DNA of 28,302 nt from an uncultured Bacilli bacterium (lineage in GTDB: Bacteria; Bacillota_I; Bacilli_A; RFN20; DUOF01): the NCBI GenBank assembly GCA_934183255.1, contig CAKPSD010000006.1, positions 1 to 28,302 of the forward strand. Direction: 5' to 3'. The notes beneath the pieces were generated by a model. It searched no databases and was not told the origin of the DNA. It saw only the letters and a list, made by a program, of their open reading frames with translations. A program made the translations under genes and the position numbers. Positions 23,052 through 28,302 of this stretch are shown here, piece by piece (position 1 is the first letter of the stretch; every line of letters begins with the position of its first letter).

Positions 23052-23687
23052 ATGAATGCCGAGAACAGTCTTCTAGATAATTTTTCTAGAATGAAGGAAG
23101 AGTTTAGTTCTAGTAATAACCGAATGAATAGAGATATCAATAAATTATTTGAAAATAGTTTAAATGATTTAGAGTCTAGTTTAGAGTATTTTAATGATGA
23201 ATATGAAATACTTAGTAGTGCTAAATTAAATGAAATATTTAATGAATTTAAAAAGAAAATTAATGATATTAAAGTTACTCATGAAAGTAAGTATCTTAAA
23301 AGGTTTAACAAGGAAGTAGAACTTTTAAGAATGTCTATGGGTAACTTTTTTAAAAACAAGTTAATTAAAGGTGATAACACTAAAAAGAAGATGAGTAGTG
23401 AAGTAAAAAGTATAGTAGATAAGATATGCGATTATGATGTTTTAGGATTAGAAGAAGATATAGATAATTTTGTTTATAATTTTAAAGTTGATTTTGAAAT
23501 GAAATATATTAATAATGAATATTGCAAAGATGATTTTAATAAAGTGATTAGATCATTTGAACATTGCCTAGTTAGTGATGTTAGAAATGAAGTTGTTAGC
23601 TCAATTGGAGAAAAACAAGATATTGTTAGTAGATATGCTTTAAGTGCTTATACTATAGTTGATCATTATAGAAGTGTACAAAGATAA
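23052..23687 (+). CDS. Hypothetical helical/coiled-coil protein, 211 aa
   Basis: I do not recognise this protein. It is highly charged (Lys/Glu/Asp/Asn), lacks membrane segments or a signal peptide, and shows heptad-like helices, especially about 20-100 (SRMKEEFSSSNNRMNRDINK, later LNEIFNEFKKKINDIKVTHE). A strong SD AGGAGGT, an extended -10 promoter and a long terminator hairpin show a single-gene unit. It lies between yqfT and rpmG. A structural or scaffold role is possible; nothing more can be said. Confidence 0.75.
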   Translation: MNAENSLLDNFSRMKEEFSSSNNRMNRDINKLFENSLNDLESSLEYFNDEYEILSSAKLNEIFNEFKKKINDIKVTHESKYLKRFNKEVELLRMSMGNFFKNKLIKGDNTKKKMSSEVKSIVDKICDYDVLGLEEDIDNFVYNFKVDFEMKYINNEYCKDDFNKVIRSFEHCLVSDVRNEVVSSIGEKQDIVSRYALSAYTIVDHYRSVQR

Positions 23688-23694
23688 AAGTATT

Positions 23695-23748
23695 AAAAAA
23701 CAGCTTAAATTATGTTTTTAAAATAAAAATATAAATAAGTTGTTTTTT
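23695..23748 (+). terminator. Two-tier long hairpin, probable terminator
   Basis: Outer stem AAAAAACAGCTTA (23695-23707) with TAAGTTGTTTTTT (23736-23748), 13 bp, and inner stem TTATGTTTTTA (23710-23720) with TAAAAATATAA (23724-23734), 11 bp, each with one wobble, and a 3-nt loop. The U-tract is part of the right arm, so it may work in either direction. Confidence 0.7.
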
Positions 23749-23769
23749 ATATGGAATTTTTGTTATTTA

Positions 23770-23778
23770 TGTGATAAT
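23770..23778 (+). promoter_or_regulatory. Extended -10 promoter of rpmG
   Basis: TGTGATAAT: TG (23770-23771) and -10 GATAAT (23773-23778). No good -35. SD GGAGGTG precedes the rpmG start at 23812. Confidence 0.55.
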
Positions 23779-23811
23779 ATACTAAAGTCAAATTATATGG
23801 AGGTGTGTTTA

Positions 23812-23970
23812 ATGGCAGCAGTTAGAGAAAACATCATATATAAGTGCAGTGTTTGTGGAGATGAAAATTATATTGGAACTAAAAATAAAAGATTACATCC
23901 AGATAGAGTTGAAACTCAAAAATATTGTCCTAGATGTAATAAAAAAACTATGCACAAAGAAAAAAAATAG
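23812..23970 (+). CDS. rpmG: 50S ribosomal protein L33, zinc-binding form
   Basis: 52 residues. Four cysteines, Cys12 and Cys15 (CSVC) and Cys39 and Cys42 (CPRC), mark the zinc-containing type of L33, which is replaced by a zinc-free paralogue under zinc limitation in some Bacilli. The core NYIGTKNKRLHPDRVETQKY is typical. The start at 23812 has SD GGAGGTG; a longer in-frame ATG at 23740 lies upstream of the promoter. The stop TAG overlaps the terminator stem. Confidence 0.95.
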   Translation: MAAVRENIIYKCSVCGDENYIGTKNKRLHPDRVETQKYCPRCNKKTMHKEKK

Positions 23971-23987
23971 TCCTTATGGACTTTTTT
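23969..23987 (+). terminator. Short terminator after rpmG
   Basis: AGTCC (23969-23973), loop TTAT, GGACT (23978-23982), then TTTTT. A 5-bp stem is short, so some read-through to the next gene is likely; its SD follows within 10 nt. Confidence 0.7.
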
Positions 23988-24008
23988 ATTTAAAAGGGGT
24001 GAATAACA

Positions 24009-24614
24009 ATGGAAGTAAAGATGATAAAAACAGGTTTATTACAGGAAAATGTTTATATTATTAGTAAAGATAAATTTTGCATTGTTATTGATCCAGGTAG
24101 CGATATAAATAAAATTAACCAATATTTAAATGAGAAAGAATTAAAAGTTAAAGCTATTTTATTAACTCATGGTCACTATGATCATATAGGTGCAGCTAAA
24201 CAATTATCATTACTTGAAAATTGTACTATTTATGCTAGTATTAATGAAAAAGAGATTATAGAAGATGCTAATAAGAATGGGTCATTAAAATATAGTAAAA
24301 CTAATATAACTTTGGATAATGTCGTTTATTTTGATGAGGAAGTTATTTTAGAAATTGGTGATTTCAGAGTTGAAGTTATCTTTTTACCTGGTCATACTCC
24401 TGGTGGTGTTGGTTATATTATTGGTGATGGCTTATTTAGTGGAGATACACTATTTAAGGGAACATATGGTAGAGTAGATTTATATGGTGGAGATAAAACA
24501 AAAATGAAGGAAAGCTTAAAATATTTGTTTACTTTAGATAATTCCTTTACTGTTTATCCAGGTCATGGTGATGTTACTACAATAGGAGAAGAAAGAGTTC
24601 ATTATAAATTATAA
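24009..24614 (+). CDS. Metallo-beta-lactamase-fold hydrolase (glyoxalase II-like, YqgX type)
   Basis: 201 residues. THGHYDH (53-59) is the metal motif, with GHTPGG (His129), SGDTLF (Asp146) and PGHGD (His186) completing the binuclear site. This compact form matches the small hydrolases that cleave S-lactoylglutathione or other thioesters; glutathione use in this organism is not shown, so the substrate is open. SD AAGGGGTGA (23994-24002), probably read through from rpmG. Ends within TTATAA, which holds both its stop and that of the convergent ABC gene. Confidence 0.9.
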   Translation: MEVKMIKTGLLQENVYIISKDKFCIVIDPGSDINKINQYLNEKELKVKAILLTHGHYDHIGAAKQLSLLENCTIYASINEKEIIEDANKNGSLKYSKTNITLDNVVYFDEEVILEIGDFRVEVIFLPGHTPGGVGYIIGDGLFSGDTLFKGTYGRVDLYGGDKTKMKESLKYLFTLDNSFTVYPGHGDVTTIGEERVHYKL

Positions 24615-24628
24615 TGTTTGAATGAACT
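24596..24628. terminator. Hairpin between the convergent hydrolase and ABC exporter genes
   Basis: AGTTCATT (24596-24603) pairs with AATGAACT (24621-24628) over a 17-nt loop that holds both stop codons. Neither side has a clean U-tract; the minus-strand side is U/C-rich. Weak or bidirectional terminator at best. Confidence 0.45.
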
Positions 24629-26324
24629 TGTAATATTCTCCTTTTTCTTTAGATAAAGTGGCATGATTTTTAATTTCTGAAATTGTGCCATTTTTTATTA
24701 CAACAATTTTGTCAGCTTTTAAGATAGTAGATAGTTTGTGAGCTATTATAAGGGTTGTTTTGTTTTCTATTAGTTTAGAAGTTGCATCTTGTACTAGTTT
24801 TTCAGTAGTAGCATCTACATTACTTGTAGCTTCATCTAGTATTAATAAGTTATGATCTTTAATTAAAGAACGAGTTATTATTAACAATTGTTTTTCTCCC
24901 TCAGATAGCCTTTTATCATCTTCAAATAAGTATTCTTCAAATTTGTTAGGTAAACTATTAATAATATTTAAAGAATTAGAAATATTAGATATATCTAGTA
25001 AAGTATGATCATCTATGCTTTTATTTCCGTATTTTAAATTATTTTTAATGGTTCCTTCAAATAACCATTTATCTTGAGAGACATAGGAAATATTTTTATA
25101 ATAAGAATTTAAGTCATAATCATAAATAGATTTGTTATTTATAAGAATATCACCATTATTTATTTTATAGAAACGCATTAATAAATTTATGATTGTTGAT
25201 TTTCCACTTCCGGTTTCTCCAACTATTGCTATTTTTTCTCCTTTATTAATTTTTAAATTTAAATCTTTTATTAAAGGTTTATCACTATAAGAAAAGCAAA
25301 CATTTTTAAATTCTATACTTTCAATTTTATTTAACATTTCTTTTCCTTCGTTTAATTCTTCTTTTTCATCTAAAATAGTAAATATTCTACTTGAAGCTAC
25401 TAAACCTGATTGAATAGAATTTATTAGAGAAGAGAAGTTAGTTATAGGATTACTTATTTGTTTGGTATATTGAATAAAAGATTGAATATCTCCAATTAGC
25501 ATTTTATTTATTAAAACATAATGAGATCCTAATACTATAATTACTAGATATACTATATAATTTATTAGTGATATAAGTGGAGAAGTAAATGATGCTAATA
25601 GACTAGATTTCATGGTAGTTTTTGCTAGATCTTTATTTAAAGTGTTGAATTCTGTATACATTCTTTCTTTATTATTATATAAAGAGATAATTTCAATATT
25701 TGAATATGATTCTTGTATCAATGAAGTTAAATAACTATATTTATTATGATATTCAATGTATTTTTTCTTTGATAGTTTTATTAATAATTTTGTTATTAGG
25801 ATAGTTAAAGGTACAGTAATTAAAATTATTAAAGATAAAGGTATATTTATGAAAAACATAATAATTATAATTCCAATAAAAGTAGTTGAATAATTAATTA
25901 TTTTAGGTATAGTTTGTAGCAGTAAAGATGATATTGCTTCTGTATCATTATTTATTAAGTATGTTAATTCACCAACTGTATGAGTATCATAATATTTCAT
26001 GCTTAATTTAGATAATTTTTCATTTATTTCATTTTTTATTTTATTAGATGCTTTTTCTGCAATATTACTCATATAATAGCTTTCTATATATGATGATAAT
26101 GATATGAATAAATACACTATTAACATTATTACAATTAATGTATAAATGTATTTAATATTTATACTAGTACTAGTGGATATACTACTGTAGAGAGAAGAGA
26201 TGATTTTACCTAGTAGAAGTGGGGTAAATAAAGAAAATATTGATGATAATAAAACTACTATACTTACTAAAATTATTTCTTTTTTATATGGCTTTAAATA
26301 GCTTAATAATCTTTTAAATATCAT
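24609..26324 (-). CDS. ABC exporter subunit (half-transporter), second gene of the pair
   Basis: 571 residues: an exporter-type membrane domain with six segments (about 1-315), then a nucleotide-binding domain. Walker A GETGSGKST (near 371), signature LSEGEKQ (near 474, in place of LSGGQ), Walker B with catalytic Glu LLILDEATSNVD (near 496) and H-loop IIAHKLST. Forms a heterodimer with the gene at 26314-28032. SD AAGGAGG lies 9 nt before its ATG inside the preceding gene, an 11-nt overlap. Likely multidrug or lipid/peptide export; the substrate cannot be read. Confidence 0.9.
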   Translation of the reverse strand: MIFKRLLSYLKPYKKEIILVSIVVLLSSIFSLFTPLLLGKIISSLYSSISTSTSINIKYIYTLIVIMLIVYLFISLSSYIESYYMSNIAEKASNKIKNEINEKLSKLSMKYYDTHTVGELTYLINNDTEAISSLLLQTIPKIINYSTTFIGIIIIMFFINIPLSLIILITVPLTILITKLLIKLSKKKYIEYHNKYSYLTSLIQESYSNIEIISLYNNKERMYTEFNTLNKDLAKTTMKSSLLASFTSPLISLINYIVYLVIIVLGSHYVLINKMLIGDIQSFIQYTKQISNPITNFSSLINSIQSGLVASSRIFTILDEKEELNEGKEMLNKIESIEFKNVCFSYSDKPLIKDLNLKINKGEKIAIVGETGSGKSTIINLLMRFYKINNGDILINNKSIYDYDLNSYYKNISYVSQDKWLFEGTIKNNLKYGNKSIDDHTLLDISNISNSLNIINSLPNKFEEYLFEDDKRLSEGEKQLLIITRSLIKDHNLLILDEATSNVDATTEKLVQDATSKLIENKTTLIIAHKLSTILKADKIVVIKNGTISEIKNHATLSKEKGEYYKFIQTL

Positions 26325-28032
26325 ATTCTAAAACCTCCTTTTGAGATTCGTACATTTTTTTGTATAAATTACATGTTTTTAATAAGTTTTCGTGATTATT
26401 TATAGCTTTTATTTTACCTTTATCTATTACTATAATTTTATCTAGTTCTTTTATTGATGAGATTTTTTGAGATATTATAACTAATGTTTTATTGCTATAG
26501 TAAGTTTTTAAATTATTTATTATTTGTGCTTCGCTATTATAATCTAGTGAACTGAATGGTTCATCCATTATAAAAATTTCACTTTTTTTAGCTAATGCTC
26601 TGGCTAGTGATATTCTTTGCTTTTGTCCACCAGATAAATTTTTACCATTTTCTTCTAAAACATAATTTAATTTTTCTTGTTTATCATTAACAAAGTTTAA
26701 TAAATTACTTGTATATAGTATTTTCATTAATTCATCTTGTTTTAATTCACTATTTGCAAAAGCAATATTTTCTAAAATAGTTCCTTTAAGTATATAAGGA
26801 GTACTAGGTAAGTAGGTGATGTTAGAGGTAATATCTTTTCTTGTTAATTCTTTTAAATTAATATCGTTTATTTGAATATTTCCATCATAATTTTCATTTT
26901 CTTTCATTAATAAGTTAAAGATAGTAGATTTACCACTTCCAGTTAGTCCTATAATTCCAATTTTTTCTTTTTTATTAATAGAAAAATTAATATTATCAAG
27001 TATTTTGTTTTCTTCATAAGAAAAAGAAACATTGTTAAATTTAATGTTGTTTATATCTAATAACTTAACTTTTTCATTTTCTTTGTAAGTGTTACTATCT
27101 AAAACTTCTTTTATTCTATTAAGTGATATTTTAGTCTTAGGTATTAATATTAATATCATTGATAACATTATTATTGATAATAATATTTGCAAAATATATT
27201 GAATAGTTGCTACTATACTTCCTATTTCATAAGCATCATTTTTAACTAAATTAACACTCATTAATAAAATTATAATTATTAATGCATTTATTAATAAATT
27301 TAAAATAGGCATTACAAAAGAAGATATTTTTATTACTTGTTTAGTAGTAGTCAAATAATCTTTATTATATTTTTTAAATTTATTATCTTGGTCATTTAAA
27401 TTATTGTAACTTTTTATTATTTTTATTCCTTTTATTTTTTCTTTTATAGTTAATGTTAGTTTATCTATTGTAGATTGCAATTTACTGGATAAAGGAAATA
27501 ACTTTATCATCACTAGTAACAAATATGCTAATAAAATGATTATTGATATGATTAGTACTAGAGAAAACTTTTTGTTTAATTGTAAAAGAATAGTTACACA
27601 GTTAATAAATAAAATTGGTGCTTTAAAAATAATATTTATAAATGATGAAAGAAATCCTTTTATTTGATCTACATCTTGATTAGTTCTAGTTAACAATGAA
27701 GAAGTAGTAATTTTGTTTATTTCTTCATTTTTTAGAGAAAGAGATTTATTATATAAGTGGCTTCTTATATTAGCACTAGAATAAATGCTTATTCTATTTA
27801 CTAAATATGAAGTTAATAAATTAATAAGTATACTTAAAATAATAAATATAAGCATCATTAAAGCTATTTTTTCTATATGGTTTATACCTCTATTTTCTAT
27901 TATTCCTACATTAATTATATTAGCTAATAATAAAGGAACCATTAGTTCAAATGTAGTGCTTAAATATGTTCCTAATAATATAAAAAATAAAGATATTTTG
28001 TAGTTTTTTAATTCGTTAAATAAAATTTTCAT
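26314..28032 (-). CDS. ABC exporter subunit (half-transporter), first gene of the pair
   Basis: 572 residues, same architecture. Walker A GLTGSGKST (near 362), canonical signature LSGGQKQRISLARAL (near 467), Walker B IFIMDEPFSSLD (near 489), but the H-loop His is replaced by Gln (IISQKISSI, near 522). With the LSEGEKQ signature of the partner, one of the two ATP sites is degenerate and the other canonical, the usual arrangement of heterodimeric exporters such as BmrCD. No C39 or extra N-terminal domain. The SD GGAGG lies entirely inside a 13-bp dyad (28036-28066). Own promoter at 28077-28105. Confidence 0.92.
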   Translation of the reverse strand: MKILFNELKNYKISLFFILLGTYLSTTFELMVPLLLANIINVGIIENRGINHIEKIALMMLIFIILSILINLLTSYLVNRISIYSSANIRSHLYNKSLSLKNEEINKITTSSLLTRTNQDVDQIKGFLSSFINIIFKAPILFINCVTILLQLNKKFSLVLIISIIILLAYLLLVMIKLFPLSSKLQSTIDKLTLTIKEKIKGIKIIKSYNNLNDQDNKFKKYNKDYLTTTKQVIKISSFVMPILNLLINALIIIILLMSVNLVKNDAYEIGSIVATIQYILQILLSIIMLSMILILIPKTKISLNRIKEVLDSNTYKENEKVKLLDINNIKFNNVSFSYEENKILDNINFSINKKEKIGIIGLTGSGKSTIFNLLMKENENYDGNIQINDINLKELTRKDITSNITYLPSTPYILKGTILENIAFANSELKQDELMKILYTSNLLNFVNDKQEKLNYVLEENGKNLSGGQKQRISLARALAKKSEIFIMDEPFSSLDYNSEAQIINNLKTYYSNKTLVIISQKISSIKELDKIIVIDKGKIKAINNHENLLKTCNLYKKMYESQKEVLEYDI

Positions 28033-28035
28033 TAT

Positions 28036-28066
28036 AAAATCCTCCTAAGTGTTAGGACAGGATTTT
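28036..28066 (-). promoter_or_regulatory. Dyad in the ABC operon leader that sequesters the SD
   Basis: Plus-strand arms AAAATCCTCCTAA (28036-28048) and TTAGGA-CA-GGATTTT (28052-28066) are complementary over 13 bp, with one 2-nt bulge and a 3-nt loop GTG. In the mRNA the 3' arm holds the SD GGAGG (complement 28041-28045). The predicted start is near 28070, so the hairpin fills almost the whole leader. As DNA it is also a MarR-like operator form. Confidence 0.75.
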
Positions 28067-28076
28067 CACTATCTTT

Positions 28077-28105
28077 ATATTACAATTATGAATAGTTTAA
28101 GTCAA
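28077..28105 (-). promoter_or_regulatory. Promoter of the ABC exporter operon
   Basis: TTGACT (complement 28100-28105), 17-bp spacer, TAATAT (complement 28077-28082). Confidence 0.85.
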
Positions 28106-28131
28106 TTATTTTAATGATATGTAAGATACTT

Positions 28132-28302
28132 TCACAATGCAATCTTTTTTGATATTAATTCTAAAATATCACTATTTAATACACTAATAGCAAAACACTT
28201 CTTTCCTATATCTTTAAGGGAAGCTCCTATATGATATAGTTTTATGTTATCTATTATTAAGAATCTATCATGAAATGAACTATTATAAATAATATTTATT
28301 TT
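28132..28302 (-). CDS. C-terminal part of a PLD-like/ORF6N-type protein (partial)
   Basis: 56 residues enter from the right edge and end in TGA (complement 28132-28134), the only TGA stop in the window. The segment HDRFLIIDNIKLYHIGASLK (11-30), then DIGKKCFAISVL, matches the C-terminal domain often found after an ORF6N DNA-binding domain in phage-related or accessory proteins, in which HDRF...D resembles half of a phospholipase D (HKD) motif. The N-terminal part is outside the window, so the full architecture is unknown. Transcribed toward the ABC operon promoter. Confidence 0.65.
   Translation of the reverse strand, partial: KINIIYNSSFHDRFLIIDNIKLYHIGASLKDIGKKCFAISVLNSDILELISKKIAL

Noticed and set aside
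1..28302. Mollicutes genetic code (UGA = Trp)
   Set aside because: All conserved proteins are uninterrupted under the standard code and use TGG for Trp, including the two codons in the leader peptide; at this base composition UGA would dominate if it encoded Trp.
1..28302. CRISPR array, tRNA or rRNA genes, insertion sequences
   Set aside because: I found no regularly spaced repeats, no cloverleaf-type sequences and no transposase-like frames on either strand.

Overview
The window is a very AT-rich bacterial chromosome segment from a low-GC Firmicutes/Bacilli lineage. The core block follows the order around sigA in Bacillus: yqfC-yqfD, then ybeY-cdd-era-recO-glyS-dnaG-rpoD-trmK, then yqfQ, a DEAD-box helicase, nfo and yqfT. 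Compaction (many 1-23 nt gene overlaps, short leaders), single-subunit GlyRS and several missing interspersed genes suggest a streamlined, perhaps uncultured gut-type Bacilli (RF39- or Erysipelotrichia-like; this placement is inference). Tryptophan is always TGG and no gene is interrupted by TGA, so the standard bacterial code is used, not the Mollicutes code.

Layout. 1-130: tail of an unknown gene and its terminator. 222-3099: a lipid cluster with two PlsC-type acyltransferases, a diacylglycerol-kinase-like lipid kinase and a NUDIX hydrolase. 3092-4000 (-): DUF368, a predicted polyprenyl-phosphate flippase. 4106-5234: the sporulation-type pair yqfC-yqfD. 5224-6132 (-): a Na/Pi-cotransporter family protein. 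6209-6571: a small stand-alone C39-like cysteine peptidase. 6647-14252: a dense housekeeping operon ybeY to trmK (rRNA maturation, pyrimidine salvage, 30S assembly, recombination, GlyRS, primase, primary sigma factor, tRNA methylation). 14338-16022: dut and a membrane-anchored EEP-family protein. 16115-16654: unknown. 16667-19358 (-): yqfQ, trpS, a short pyrophosphatase and a membrane XRE regulator. 19530-22696: degV, DEAD-box helicase, nfo. 22679-22939 (-): yqfT-like. 23052-24614: unknown coiled-coil protein, rpmG and a metallo-beta-lactamase-fold hydrolase. 24609-28032 (-): a two-gene heterodimeric ABC exporter. 28132-28302 (-): C-terminal end of a PLD-like/ORF6N-type protein.

The most striking element is the trpS leader (minus strand, about 18394-18187). 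It has a good promoter, a ribosome-binding site, a 10-codon leader peptide with two adjacent Trp codons, and then four RNA segments that can pair as 1:2, 2:3 and 3:4, ending in an intrinsic terminator that competes with 3:4. The geometry predicts ribosome-mediated transcription attenuation of trpS by charged tRNA-Trp, in a lineage where trpS is usually controlled by a T-box. The TrpRS it controls contains no tryptophan. Also notable are a 13-bp dyad that buries the Shine-Dalgarno of the ABC exporter operon, a perfect palindrome over the -35 box of the XRE gene, and convergent genes whose stop codons lie in the loop of their shared terminator.
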